Position numbers and translations under genes: made by a program. DNA of 64,000 nucleotides from a virus: IMG/VR virus record IMGVR_UViG_3300012012_001194, positions 37,504-101,503 of that record, one strand, 5' to 3'. Of the stretch, positions 33,468 through 42,422 are shown piece by piece. The notes under the pieces were generated by a model, which saw only the letters and a program-made list of their open reading frames with translations, made no database searches and was not told where the DNA came from. Positions within the stretch are counted from its first letter, which is position 1. The number at the start of each line of letters is the position of its first letter.

Positions 33468-34247
33468 TTATTTCTTTTTTCCTTTGGGTTTAGGTAAAGG
33501 CTTGTTTTTAACTTTAGCTCTAGCGTTAGCTATGGCTTTGTTGACTGCGTCTAACAGCTTTTTAGTCTGTGCCTTAGTGAGCCTAGCCACTTTTGCAGCC
33601 CTAGTTGCATCAGCAATAAATTGAGCTGCTCCTATGTTGTTAGCTCGGGGATCTGTACCAAGCCTAAAGTTAGCTCGAGCTATGAACTGGCCTATATTAA
33701 AAGGCCCATCGCCTGTGTCGAGATCGTTACCGTTGTCCCGAGGTGGTGGACCTGGATCTATAATAGGCCGGGGCGGTTGAGGAGGAGGAGGAGGCGGAGA
33801 CGTGACAGAACGGGGCGGTTGAGAAATAGTATTTGGGGGCGCAACAGGAGGTAATACAATAGGTGGAGGCGGGGACACAATGGGATCAATTTGGTAAGAA
33901 GTGAATGCGTGCATCCACCAATCAGCAGTGTTTCCAACACCATCAGCAGCTGTAACGCTTTTAGCGCCAGATATAACAGCTCCGCCGCTAGCCCTAGCCT
34001 CGATGCCGTTCATAGGCATATTTATTGATCCTCCACCCCATCCTACGGTGGCGCTTCCGGTAACCACTAATCCACGAGATGTTAGATCGATAACTTTGTA
34101 AACTCCGTCTAAACTGCTATTCCACCCTGCAAGGTTGGGCGGCCTAACGCCCCTAATAGATACGGTGTCGCCTTGCTTAAACTTAATGCCGTTTGAGCCT
34201 GTAATAGTTTCAGAGGCCCTGTACGAAAAGGTGATCATGCGATACAT
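33468..34247 (-). CDS. Beta/Pro-rich protein with KPKGKKK tail
   Basis: The 259-residue product is read from ATG 34247 (MYRMITFSYR) with GGAAGG upstream; the longer frame lies over the preceding gene. Residues 1-85 look beta-structured (GDTVSIRGVRPPNLAGW, SATVGWGGGSINMP), 125-180 are Pro-rich (PPPPPPQPPRP), 185-245 helical, and the end is basic (LPKPKGKKK). The domain-linker-tail form suits a virion surface or adaptor protein. It shares its tail with three neighbours. Confidence 0.55.
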   Translation of the reverse strand: MYRMITFSYRASETITGSNGIKFKQGDTVSIRGVRPPNLAGWNSSLDGVYKVIDLTSRGLVVTGSATVGWGGGSINMPMNGIEARASGGAVISGAKSVTAADGVGNTADWWMHAFTSYQIDPIVSPPPPIVLPPVAPPNTISQPPRSVTSPPPPPPQPPRPIIDPGPPPRDNGNDLDTGDGPFNIGQFIARANFRLGTDPRANNIGAAQFIADATRAAKVARLTKAQTKKLLDAVNKAIANARAKVKNKPLPKPKGKKK

Positions 34248-34251
34248 GGAT

Positions 34252-35010
34252 TTATTTCCTTCCTTTAGGCTTTTTGAGTGGTTTTTTAGGCACTTTTTTT
34301 GGTGGCTTGGGAGGGGCAACAGGAGTAGTCCCTGTTGGTCCTGTTGCGCTCTGTGCCTGCGCAACTACAGTGGCAACTATTTTATTTGCTTCTGCATCGG
34401 ATGCGCCGGCTTTTTGTAAGTTGTTTGCACGATAGTACGCAGACATCCTAGGAGACCAAACATTACTGTCGCTATTGAGCCATGCCGCCCTTTTTTCAGG
34501 AGGTAACTGGTTAGCATAGAGTGTACTTACTTCAGCTCTGGCAGCTATAACAGAGGGGTTCTCATCAACAGACTTTTGGATACGGTTGTAATAGATAGCC
34601 TTAGCTTTAAAACTAGACATGCCTTCTCGTAGAGCATCCCTAGCTTCTTTAGAGTTTGGAGGGCCGTAGATAGCTGAAGTAGCGGCTATAGTGGCCTCCC
34701 TTATAGCTGCCTCCCTAGCTCGATGGACGTTAGCCTCGGCGAAAACAAAATCGGAAGCGGCCTTTCTGGCAAGCGCCATTTCGGCGGAGCCGTACTTACA
34801 CTTACAATCATTGGGCCCAACGTCAATAGCCGCCCGAGCAGCGTCATTTTTAAGGTACTCATTGTCGCGGGCTAAGTTCTTGGCAGCCTGCAAGCGAGCG
34901 CCCCACTCATTGTAGACGGCGGCGTCGCTGGTGCCAGGATTAGGATTTTTGGATAGAAACTCTTTACCAGCCTCTTCCATAAGCCGATGAACTTCATTCA
35001 TATTAATCAT
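34252..35010 (-). CDS. Helical protein with KKPKGRK tail
   Basis: The 252-residue protein starts at ATG 35010 behind GGAG. It is mostly helical and Ala/Arg/Glu-rich, with one Cys pair (NDCKCKYG, near residue 68), then a TGPTGTTPVAPPKPP linker and a Lys-rich end KKPLKKPKGRK. No enzyme motif is seen. It lies between the C39 peptidase and another tailed gene, two bases from the former, so the three are co-transcribed. The C-terminal tail is its most distinctive feature. Confidence 0.55.
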   Translation of the reverse strand: MINMNEVHRLMEEAGKEFLSKNPNPGTSDAAVYNEWGARLQAAKNLARDNEYLKNDAARAAIDVGPNDCKCKYGSAEMALARKAASDFVFAEANVHRAREAAIREATIAATSAIYGPPNSKEARDALREGMSSFKAKAIYYNRIQKSVDENPSVIAARAEVSTLYANQLPPEKRAAWLNSDSNVWSPRMSAYYRANNLQKAGASDAEANKIVATVVAQAQSATGPTGTTPVAPPKPPKKVPKKPLKKPKGRK

Positions 35011-35011
35011 A

Positions 35012-35596
35012 TTATACTCCTACTATTGTTGGTTTGTCTTCAAATAAGATCATAGAGATAGCCGCTACAAACGCTTCGGTTACAGGTCTTTCATTCTTCC
35101 ATATCGCTAAGCCAAACCTTCTATAAGGTCTTCCAGTATTATCTTTGTCATGCCATCTGTCTTCAAAGTCCTGCCATGGTATATAGCCCCTAGCGTCATC
35201 TAAGGCTGGGTCTTCGAAGTACACATTCTTATCGTCGTAGTCTATCGCTATAACATAATGCCCGCTGTCTCCAGCAAGCTCTGCAGGGGTAGATGCCCAA
35301 GCCTGAACAGCAATGATCACTGGTCGGCCTTCTTCTAAGTAATACTTAAGCTCTTGGTTGGTCATCCTCTCGTGCCATACTGTGCTGTAACCTCTGGCCT
35401 TGGCAGCTTTACTGAGCGCCATAGGACTGGTTCCATCAATAGGGTCGGACTTTAACTCAGCAGCTAAAATAGGCTCCTCGATGAACTCGCCCCAGTAGCC
35501 AAAGATAGCGCTAAGGGCTGCGGGTCCGCAGGTGTAACAAGACTTCTGACGGGCGTCAGGTAAAGGTATTCGGTTTCCTCGCAGGGTCCTGTCCAT
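35012..35596 (-). CDS. Papain-like peptidase of the C39 type
   Basis: The 194-residue protein starts at ATG 35596 behind GGAGG. The catalytic Cys is in SCYTCGPAALSAIFGYWG (about residue 23), the His in DSGHYVIAIDYDD (about 116) and the Asp in YFEDPAL (about 130), the C39 order that also occurs in stand-alone C39-like_2 proteins. It lacks the ABC transporter parts of bacteriocin exporters and has no signal peptide. Four genes around it encode proteins with the same basic KPKGRR-type tail, so one possible role is processing those tails or their substrates; there is no glycine-glycine leader evidence. It may also act on host proteins. Confidence 0.8.
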   Translation of the reverse strand: MDRTLRGNRIPLPDARQKSCYTCGPAALSAIFGYWGEFIEEPILAAELKSDPIDGTSPMALSKAAKARGYSTVWHERMTNQELKYYLEEGRPVIIAVQAWASTPAELAGDSGHYVIAIDYDDKNVYFEDPALDDARGYIPWQDFEDRWHDKDNTGRPYRRFGLAIWKNERPVTEAFVAAISMILFEDKPTIVGV

Positions 35597-35702
35597 AGGA
35601 TAGGCCTCCGTGCTTGGGTGATTGATTTAAGTCACCTATATAGGATAACCTACAACCTTTACGCTATGAAGACATTCCTTGTAATTTGATGTAAGTCATT
35701 AT

Positions 35703-35948
35703 CTAGTCTTGCTTTAAAAGCATATTAAGGAACTGTTTGTTGGCAGATACAGCTGGTTCAGGTCTGCCCATGGTGATATTGCCTTGGCCTCTCACATCAG
35801 CGTTGCGCCATGTCCAGCACTCGCCAGTGTCATCTTGAAACACAACCCACATAAGATCATGCTCTTGGCTATAGTCTATTATGACATGAGCCATACCTTT
35901 TCCCTTAATAGTGAGCACTGGAATAGGCGGATTAAGTTGTAGAAGCAT
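35703..35948 (-). CDS. Small beta-rich protein, unknown
   Basis: This is an 81-residue protein with ATG at 35948 behind AAAGGAG. It has short beta strands (VLTIKGKGMAHVIIDYS, LMWVVFQDDTGECWTWRN), suggesting a small SH3-like or OB-like barrel, then a C-terminal helix. About 106 noncoding bases separate it from the peptidase gene. The function is unknown. Confidence 0.55.
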   Translation of the reverse strand: MLLQLNPPIPVLTIKGKGMAHVIIDYSQEHDLMWVVFQDDTGECWTWRNADVRGQGNITMGRPEPAVSANKQFLNMLLKQD

Positions 35949-35959
35949 AGTAACTCCTT

Positions 35960-35973
35960 TGGAGACGTCTCCA
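35960..35973. promoter_or_regulatory. Dispersed palindrome TGGAGACGTCTCCA, copy 6
   Basis: Intergenic, directly after the TAG stop of the 35974 gene and just before the AAAGGAG of the next gene. Confidence 0.75.
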
Positions 35974-36273
35974 CTACCTTCGGCCTTTGGGTTTTGAAAC
36001 CCGTTTCTTCTTGGGCTGCCTCCTAGGCTTGGGCTTGGGCGGCCGGTTACCAGCCTGTAACCGTTCGATTTCTTTCTGAGCCCCGTCGCGCATCATCGTG
36101 TTAAAGGCGATATTCTCAGCTGCATCCGCCTTCGATGGCTCACCTTGCCGAAGCGGACGACCGGGGTTTAGGTAAAACATGTTGACGGCAATAGCTGCCT
36201 GTGACTGGTGGTAGATTCTTTGGTAGTCACTCAACCCATTAATTAAGTTGCCTGAACTAGACAATGTAGCCAT
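35974..36273 (-). CDS. Small protein with KPKGRR tail
   Basis: This is a 99-residue protein, ATG at 36273, with a weak ribosome site. Residues 1-65 are soluble and helical (LSDYQRIYHQSQAAIAVNMF); the end is strongly basic (KPKPRRQPKKKRVSKPKGRR). It is the shortest carrier of the shared tail and so the best for locating its boundary. A palindrome copy touches its stop codon. The function is unknown. Confidence 0.55.
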   Translation of the reverse strand: MATLSSSGNLINGLSDYQRIYHQSQAAIAVNMFYLNPGRPLRQGEPSKADAAENIAFNTMMRDGAQKEIERLQAGNRPPKPKPRRQPKKKRVSKPKGRR

Positions 36274-36295
36274 GGTGTGCCGCCTATGTTGTAAG

Positions 36296-38131
36296 TTAAG
36301 ACCCTTTCAACCCTTGGTTATAACTTTGTTGAAAGATGCTACCAGCCTGAGGCTGCTGCTCTTGCTGCTGACCACCACCGAACATCCTACTAAGACCGTA
36401 ACCCGCTGCGCCTACACCTGCTGCCCCGATGAGGTACTTGGCCCATGGATTGTTCTGCATAAAGTTTAGAACGGGCATAGTAACCCCTGCAGCCATTCGT
36501 CTACCTTCACTATTAGCTGCCTGCGCCTTGGCGGTGTTGTAACTATCAGTAAGCCCACTACCTAGGCGTTTAGCCCAATCAGCCGTTTGACCAGCTCGGC
36601 GCCACCCGAAGGGATCTCTAGCTACGGATACTGCAAGACGGCCCTTGTTCAACGCCGCAGTTGCTTGCGCCTTGGCCTTCTCAAGAAAGCCAGGATTAGG
36701 GTTTGGCGGCGGCGACCTGAACAACGTCTTGGCCGCTCCGTAAGCTCCTTGCATTTGTTTTCCAACTCCACCAAACGCATCAGATAACCCATTAACAGTG
36801 TTGTTTAGCTGGCTATAATTAGGCCTGTTCAAATCATCTTGCACTCTCTTTAAAGCGTCTTGGTTACCAAAGCCCGCTCTGAAGGCGTCACCTACTCCTG
36901 ACGCTGCCCCGCTGAACGCATTACCATTATTAGAGGGCGCAGACGGTGCTGCAGCCTTAGGAGCTGCAATCTTAGGAGAGATAGCTGCAGGGGCGCTTGG
37001 CGCTGCTGCCTTAGGGGCTATAGCGGACCCTCCGGTTGTTGACTGTATGTTAGACTGCTTACCCATGCCCATTAGTGTGCTGCCAGCTGATATGAAGTTG
37101 TTTCCAAGCCTTTGAGCACCGGCAATAGCTTTACCCGCACTGTCAGTAGCGGACCCTATAGCTTTCTGAGCACCTAACGCTTGATTGCGTCGCCTCCAGA
37201 CCTCACCGGGATTACTAAACCCTGGAGCCTTTACCCAGCTCTCCACGCCTGATGTGGCAGCCCTGCCAAGCATCTTGCCGGTGTTGGTTAGTGACTTATT
37301 AATGTTAGAGAAGTCAAAACCGTTAGCGGGGGCCGTGCCCCTTATAGAAGGAGCTTGCTTAGCCCCACCTATCAAAGATGGATCAAGCTTAGTACCTATG
37401 CTGGAGAAGTCGAAGTGGTCGGCCTTCTTTGATAGCACCTTGTTGCCAGCGTAAAGGCTCTCTGAAGAGCCGTGAAACTGCTCTTTAGCCATTCGCTCAA
37501 GTACTCGCTGCTCTGCTTGATGGTATAGGTCTTGAAAGTTCATGCCCTTGAGCTCTGGGTACTCTTCAGCGAAGTCTGAGAGCTCCCAGTCCTTCTTAGG
37601 GCGCTGCTGCCTAGGTATTTTAGGCGGAGTACCTAAGCCAAATAAAGAGAACGCCTCCTTGACCCCGCCAGCAGGGTCAAAGCCAAACTCTTTCTCTGTA
37701 ACTCTTCGTACTGCGTTTCTAGCTGCCCCTAAAGGTGCAACCGGCTTCAGGCCTTTCTGATTAAAGCTCATCTTTCCGGGTACTGGCTTAGTAGACTTAG
37801 CCATTTGCAACCCTTCTGAGGAGTCAGGGTTAATAGCGGTTTCTTCTTCATCGCCCGAACCCCTGCCTGGGCTGGTGATTACGGAAGATAGCTTTGAAAG
37901 AAGAGACTTGGCGGCTGCCTCTTTTAAAGGAGAAGGGATGGACCATAGAGCACACAAGGCCTTAACAGCACTAAGGCCGCTAGCTTCCTTCTCTGTTTGA
38001 TCTTCTACGTGTTCTGGTAGATCTTTCTTACCGGTAGCGGTAGACCACTCATCGCAGTCCCATGAGCCTGCCTGGCCTTTGCCTTTAAGAAGGTAGCATA
38101 ACTTGCGCTGGGAATCTGATTTAAAGGGCAT
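36296..38131 (-). CDS. Large virion protein with phage PFKS motif at the N-terminus
   Basis: The 611-residue protein starts at ATG 38131 behind AGGAG. The first residues MPFKSDSQRKLCYLLKGKG match a short motif (PFKS-x-x-QR) at the start of many phage and prophage proteins. EKEASG near residue 50 and KEAAAKS near 73 fit K-x-A. The centre is Ala/Pro/Ser-rich and disordered (SAIAPKAAAPSAPAAISPKI), and a hydrophobic glycine-rich segment (YLIGAAGVGAAGYGLSRMFGGG) lies near 570, followed by a Gln-rich end. Probably an internal virion or membrane-active protein. TATAAT occurs upstream on the minus strand near 38160. Confidence 0.55.
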   Translation of the reverse strand: MPFKSDSQRKLCYLLKGKGQAGSWDCDEWSTATGKKDLPEHVEDQTEKEASGLSAVKALCALWSIPSPLKEAAAKSLLSKLSSVITSPGRGSGDEEETAINPDSSEGLQMAKSTKPVPGKMSFNQKGLKPVAPLGAARNAVRRVTEKEFGFDPAGGVKEAFSLFGLGTPPKIPRQQRPKKDWELSDFAEEYPELKGMNFQDLYHQAEQRVLERMAKEQFHGSSESLYAGNKVLSKKADHFDFSSIGTKLDPSLIGGAKQAPSIRGTAPANGFDFSNINKSLTNTGKMLGRAATSGVESWVKAPGFSNPGEVWRRRNQALGAQKAIGSATDSAGKAIAGAQRLGNNFISAGSTLMGMGKQSNIQSTTGGSAIAPKAAAPSAPAAISPKIAAPKAAAPSAPSNNGNAFSGAASGVGDAFRAGFGNQDALKRVQDDLNRPNYSQLNNTVNGLSDAFGGVGKQMQGAYGAAKTLFRSPPPNPNPGFLEKAKAQATAALNKGRLAVSVARDPFGWRRAGQTADWAKRLGSGLTDSYNTAKAQAANSEGRRMAAGVTMPVLNFMQNNPWAKYLIGAAGVGAAGYGLSRMFGGGQQQEQQPQAGSIFQQSYNQGLKGS

Positions 38132-38207
38132 GCCTAAGCTCCTAGTTTGAACGTATAGTATTATAGTTTAACAGGAGCCCTCAACGGAAGCTATATATTC
38201 GTGCAAG

Positions 38208-39374
38208 CTAGTCTATCAATTCCCTTACATACTTACACATATCAGCTCTGTGCAGCTCTAAGTCTGAGAACTCAGTGTAGGCCATATCCTGATACCATTT
38301 TAGGACTTCTTCGCTACTTGCGTAGTATAACTTATCTACATTTAGTAAATTTGTGTTTCCTAGCGGAGCAGCAAAGCTAGCAAGGCTACACACGCAAGGT
38401 ATGCCTAGGTTTATAAGCTCAAACACACTTGTGCTGTTATCTATGACAGCGCAGTAACACTCACCCTGTATAGTACTTAGGGGTCTTCTATTATCCATTA
38501 TGGCTATGCCGTACTCGGCGCATATGTCTTCGTTTTTTTCGCTGCTAAAAGGGTGAGGCTTAAAAGCAATAGCCCTATTCGACGTTTCTCTAATAGCATG
38601 GTATGACTCGCTTATATACTCCCTAACCGAATTATAGCTGTGTGTTGGGTCTCCTTCTAAACCTCCAACTATGAGAATGTAGCCCTCTTGGTTGTTACGC
38701 CATTTATGGTCGTATACATTAGTTATGGGGTTGTAACCTTTTTCTCTTACTATGGTAGATATAAACCTATCCAGCTTGAGGGACCGAGTGCCGGGAGTAA
38801 AGTCAGGGCTGCACCACTTCGCCTTATCATGGCACCAGTGATTAAGCCCCATTCGGCTGTATAAAGGAAGGTGGTCTAAGTAGTTCTTTGACTCCTTTGA
38901 GAAGTTAGCTCTGAGCCTACTAAGAGTCCCAGACTCTAACACTATCAGCTTTTTACCGTTAGCAGAGGCAAATCCGGCCGCTATGGAGTTAATGTAATTC
39001 TTTATAGTAAGCATTATGTTTTTATTAAATATGGAAGACGGATCATACACCCTATAAGGCGCAGTAGACCCAAATGTAGACTGAATACAATAGACGTCGG
39101 CCTGGCTCAACTTAGCCATATCTTCAAATGTTAAAAGAGTGTGCCGGTTGAGCTGCTCCTTTAAAGTCTTGGCCTCATGCAGCCCTGGGACTAGCTCTAT
39201 CTGCCTATAGGACGCCGCAGGAGTGCAGTAAGAGTTTGCGCACACATGGACAGCCTCTAAGTTGTGAGATTCTCCGTAAACTAATACGTTTCTATAGAGC
39301 TTTTTAAACCCCTGTACATCTCCTGTAAACGTAGTAATTCCGCCGATAAAAGCTATCTTTTTCTTAGCCCCCAT
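38208..39374 (-). CDS. Capsular-polysaccharide-type glycosyltransferase (KpsC/KpsS-like GT-B)
   Basis: The 388-residue protein has the GT-B pattern of bacterial polysaccharide transferases that add Kdo-like or related sugars. GYILIVGGLEGDPTHSYN (about residue 230), AIAFKPHPFSSEKNED (about 270) and CAVIDNSTSVFELINLGIPCV (about 310) correspond to the sugar-nucleotide binding half, with the HP and S-T-S-x-x-x-E motifs. There is no membrane segment. It starts the transcriptionally distal part of a sugar cluster with AsnB-, DegT- and GT-A-type genes. It probably modifies a host surface glycan or a virion glycan; the sugar is unknown. Confidence 0.65.
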   Translation of the reverse strand: MGAKKKIAFIGGITTFTGDVQGFKKLYRNVLVYGESHNLEAVHVCANSYCTPAASYRQIELVPGLHEAKTLKEQLNRHTLLTFEDMAKLSQADVYCIQSTFGSTAPYRVYDPSSIFNKNIMLTIKNYINSIAAGFASANGKKLIVLESGTLSRLRANFSKESKNYLDHLPLYSRMGLNHWCHDKAKWCSPDFTPGTRSLKLDRFISTIVREKGYNPITNVYDHKWRNNQEGYILIVGGLEGDPTHSYNSVREYISESYHAIRETSNRAIAFKPHPFSSEKNEDICAEYGIAIMDNRRPLSTIQGECYCAVIDNSTSVFELINLGIPCVCSLASFAAPLGNTNLLNVDKLYYASSEEVLKWYQDMAYTEFSDLELHRADMCKYVRELID

Positions 39375-39399
39375 GGTCGTGTATCTTTCAAGTTAAAGG

Positions 39400-41223
39400 T
39401 TAGAAGCTCATTTTAAATTTCTTGTACCAAGCAGCGAACATCACTATGGTAAATAACTCTTTCTGCGCCCCCAATCCTGGCCCGGACGAGGGCTTACCGC
39501 TAGGCTTAGGAGGCCCAGCATGTAATACGTTATTAAGGTACTTGTTGTCTATGTCAGAAGCGCTTATCTCGAAAATATCTCTTACACTCTTATCGGATAA
39601 CACAGACCGTATATAGTCCCTCATTGGTGATCTGCCGTTGGCTGGCTTTGCAGCTGTACCTATAACCCAAGCGTCTGTAGGCGCTCTCCAACCTGTTTTA
39701 CTTTTCTTTGTAATAAAGTCGGGTAGCCTGGCGGCGTAAGCGGCTCGTAGCAATCGCTTGCTGCTTAGGTCAAACTTGGCCTCATGGCCGGCAGGTGGAA
39801 CTTTGAGCCTGCCGGGTACGCCTCTAACAAAGTCCTTAAACACACTGCACATAAATGGAAATCGGGCTTCCATACCAAACGCCATACCAAGCTTATCATT
39901 GCGTACTAAGAAGTCTTCGCTTAGAGTGTGCAAGCTTTCTATATACATGAAATCATTAATAGAATCTCCGGTTAGCCCCCCTTTGGGAATCCAAGACATA
40001 AGATAGTCATGCTGATCCTCTAGGGTCATATTCTTAGAGGCGTCACGAAACGTCCTATGCCTTAGCCTTAAGCTGTTTAGCCTATCTTTAAATGTGGAAA
40101 GAGATAAGTGATGCTTATACCCTGCCAGCAACTCATCGCCGCCATCTCCACTAAGAGTAACTACAACCCCGGAGTCGCTTAACAACTTGTTGGTAGCATA
40201 ATAAGCAGGGTAACTCTTTCCCTGTCTAGGCTCACCTAGCGCTAATATGGCTTTGTCAAGGTTATCCACCCAGTCCTGCTCATTGAATAAGACTTCGGCA
40301 TGAGGAGCTCCGTACAGGTCTGACAGCCTCTTGGCGGCATCCGCATCACTGTTATAGCCCTCTTCTAACCCAGGAATATCAAATCGAGTGGAGAAGGTAT
40401 TAGGGCTGAGGCCTAAGGACTGAGACATCTCGTACAATATGGCCGAGCTATCCATACCGCCGCTTAAAAACAGCCCCATCTTTCTACGGCCCATAAGCGT
40501 CAGGCTTACAGCTTGTTTAAACTTGTCCCGTATAAGGTACGGAAAGTCAGATTCGGAATTAGTGTATATCTTCACTTGATCGTTGTTTATGTTGCTAGAG
40601 AACTCTACACCGTTAGCTAAGTCTATTTCTACGATCTGCCCCGGTACTAATCTAGTTATTCCATGAAAGCAAGTTACAGGCCCAGCGGTAAGGCCTGAGT
40701 AGAAGTAATGCTTGAACCCTTCTTTAGAGACTTTACGCTCAAACCCAATGTCCAATAGGCTAGATATCTCTGAAGAGAAGGCTAGATTGCCGTTTAGGTA
40801 TCCGTAGTAAAGTGGTTTAGCTCCGTTGCTGTCTCTAGCTAGTAGCAGCTTCTTAGTATGCACGTTGTATATGGCGACAGCAAACATGCCGTCTATCTTA
40901 TGCAGAAATTGCTTACCGTACTTCTCATAGCCGGCTAAAAGAACCTCGGTGTCTGTGTCTGTCTCGAAGTTATAACTAAGAGAGGCCCTAAGCTCTTTAT
41001 GGTTATATATTTCTCCGTTGTACACCATTACGTAATCATTGGATCTCCACGGCTGAACTGATAAAACAGGACTGTCTAATATTGATAGCAGATTGTGCCC
41101 TAAGGTTATATAATCGTCACCCCAGCTGCCGCTGCCGTCTGGGCCTCTATGCCTTGCCGCCGATACCATTTTGTTTATAGACTTGTCTTTGTCCTTCCAG
41201 CAAAAGCCGTGTATTCCACACAT
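39400..41223 (-). CDS. asnB: Glutamine-dependent amidotransferase, asparagine synthetase B type
   Basis: The 607-residue protein begins MCGIHGFCWKD, with the class II glutaminase Cys exposed after Met removal. AARHRGPDGSGSW and MVYNGEIYNHKELR are further glutaminase hallmarks. The ATP-binding PP-loop is LFLSGGMDSSAI (about residue 252), with LSGDGGDELLAGY near 350. The family forms Asn from Asp, but AsnB-like proteins in O-antigen and capsule clusters (the WbpS type) amidate sugar carboxyl groups. Placement between a polysaccharide transferase and a DegT-family enzyme favours sugar amidation here. The length is normal and both active sites appear intact. Confidence 0.9.
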   Translation of the reverse strand: MCGIHGFCWKDKDKSINKMVSAARHRGPDGSGSWGDDYITLGHNLLSILDSPVLSVQPWRSNDYVMVYNGEIYNHKELRASLSYNFETDTDTEVLLAGYEKYGKQFLHKIDGMFAVAIYNVHTKKLLLARDSNGAKPLYYGYLNGNLAFSSEISSLLDIGFERKVSKEGFKHYFYSGLTAGPVTCFHGITRLVPGQIVEIDLANGVEFSSNINNDQVKIYTNSESDFPYLIRDKFKQAVSLTLMGRRKMGLFLSGGMDSSAILYEMSQSLGLSPNTFSTRFDIPGLEEGYNSDADAAKRLSDLYGAPHAEVLFNEQDWVDNLDKAILALGEPRQGKSYPAYYATNKLLSDSGVVVTLSGDGGDELLAGYKHHLSLSTFKDRLNSLRLRHRTFRDASKNMTLEDQHDYLMSWIPKGGLTGDSINDFMYIESLHTLSEDFLVRNDKLGMAFGMEARFPFMCSVFKDFVRGVPGRLKVPPAGHEAKFDLSSKRLLRAAYAARLPDFITKKSKTGWRAPTDAWVIGTAAKPANGRSPMRDYIRSVLSDKSVRDIFEISASDIDNKYLNNVLHAGPPKPSGKPSSGPGLGAQKELFTIVMFAAWYKKFKMSF

Positions 41224-41246
41224 GTCTTGGATTCCTGAATAAGAAC

Positions 41247-42422
41247 CTACACTCCAGATTCAAACGCTCTGATCGTAGATTCTAAGTGAAGAATCTCAGC
41301 AGATAAGTCCTTACTATCATTGCCGACAAAGAAGCCATTGCTATCGATGTCATCGGCTGCAGTGAGCTCACCCCTAATTTCGTGCGGGCACATGGTTATC
41401 ACTGGGTTCTTTGTAAAGTTACCAGCCACAATAGGGCGGGTTTCAATACCAGCAGCCGTAAGAGCCTTGATAAGCTCCTTGCGCCTTCCAGCCAGCCTAC
41501 CTTGGAGAACAATACTAAACCCAAACCAGCTACTGTTGCCTACTTCTTCCTGAAGCCTAAGGTTAGGGTTCTTATTAAAGCACCCTTGGAACATGTACGA
41601 GTTCTTGCGCCTAGCCTCTAGCATCGCTGGTAGCTTCTGTAGCTGCACCGAGCCAATAGCTCCGCTCATCTCTAACGGACGCACAGAGTACCCAGGAAGG
41701 ACAAACTTAAAGCTATCCTCAAAGGGATCTCCTGATTTTATATGAAGACTGTTAGCGTGCGGTAAATCCCTAATCCATCCGTGGGCTCGCATACTACGCA
41801 TGTATTCTGCCAACTCATTATCGTTGGTAAGTATCATGCCGCCTTCCATGGTTTGCATGTGATGACTAAAAAAGAAACTAAACGTCCCTACAGATCCCAT
41901 GGTGCCTAGCGCTCTAGCTTCATAGGTGGCGCCTAAGCTCTCGCAGTTGTCCTCTAAGAGGATAAGATTATGCTCAGCTGCAATAGAGCGCAGCTGATTC
42001 CAGCAGCAGCTATTGCCTAATAGGTTAACTGCGAGGATAGCTTTAGTCTTAGGGGATATAGCCGCTTTAACTTTGTCGGTATCTATGTTAAGTGTGTTTT
42101 TGTCGATGTCTACAAAGATAAGCTTTAACCCGTACTGCGTAAGCGGGAAGTAAGTAGTGCTCCAACTCACCGCCGGTACGACTACTTCATCACCCGGGTT
42201 TAAGTCATACTTAGGGTGCAGCACTGTAGCACCCACCATAAGCAGGTTAGCTGTGCTACCGCTGTTAACCATCACAGCGTTAAGGGAACCGAAGCTAGTA
42301 GCAAACTCCCTTTCAAACTTGGCCACCATCGGGCCCATGGTATATCTTCCGCTCTTAATAACTGATTGAATGGCTTCAATCTCTCCGTTGTCCCAGGTGT
42401 CAGAAGCTAATGGATACTTCAC
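41247..42422 (-). CDS. DegT/DnrJ/EryC1/StrS-family enzyme, probable sugar 3-dehydratase
   Basis: The 391-residue protein starts at GTG 42422, overlapping the stop of the upstream gene (GTGA). It has the family core: NSGSTANLLM (phosphate binding), EDNCESLGATY (Asp that contacts the pyridine) and GTFSFFFSHHMQTMEGGMILTND. The residue that binds PLP as Lys in aminotransferases is His here (HH at 187-188), as in ColD and RfbH, which remove the C3 hydroxyl of GDP- or CDP-4-keto-6-deoxy sugars. RAHGWIRD is also typical of that branch. It should therefore make a 3-deoxy sugar, not an amino sugar; the substrate must come from the host or from genes outside the window. Confidence 0.82.
   Translation of the reverse strand: MKYPLASDTWDNGEIEAIQSVIKSGRYTMGPMVAKFEREFATSFGSLNAVMVNSGSTANLLMVGATVLHPKYDLNPGDEVVVPAVSWSTTYFPLTQYGLKLIFVDIDKNTLNIDTDKVKAAISPKTKAILAVNLLGNSCCWNQLRSIAAEHNLILLEDNCESLGATYEARALGTMGSVGTFSFFFSHHMQTMEGGMILTNDNELAEYMRSMRAHGWIRDLPHANSLHIKSGDPFEDSFKFVLPGYSVRPLEMSGAIGSVQLQKLPAMLEARRKNSYMFQGCFNKNPNLRLQEEVGNSSWFGFSIVLQGRLAGRRKELIKALTAAGIETRPIVAGNFTKNPVITMCPHEIRGELTAADDIDSNGFFVGNDSKDLSAEILHLESTIRAFESGV

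Noticed and set aside
41247-42422. Simple sugar aminotransferase function for the DegT-family gene
   Set aside because: The residue that should be the PLP-binding Lys is His, as in 3-dehydratases, so amino transfer is unlikely.
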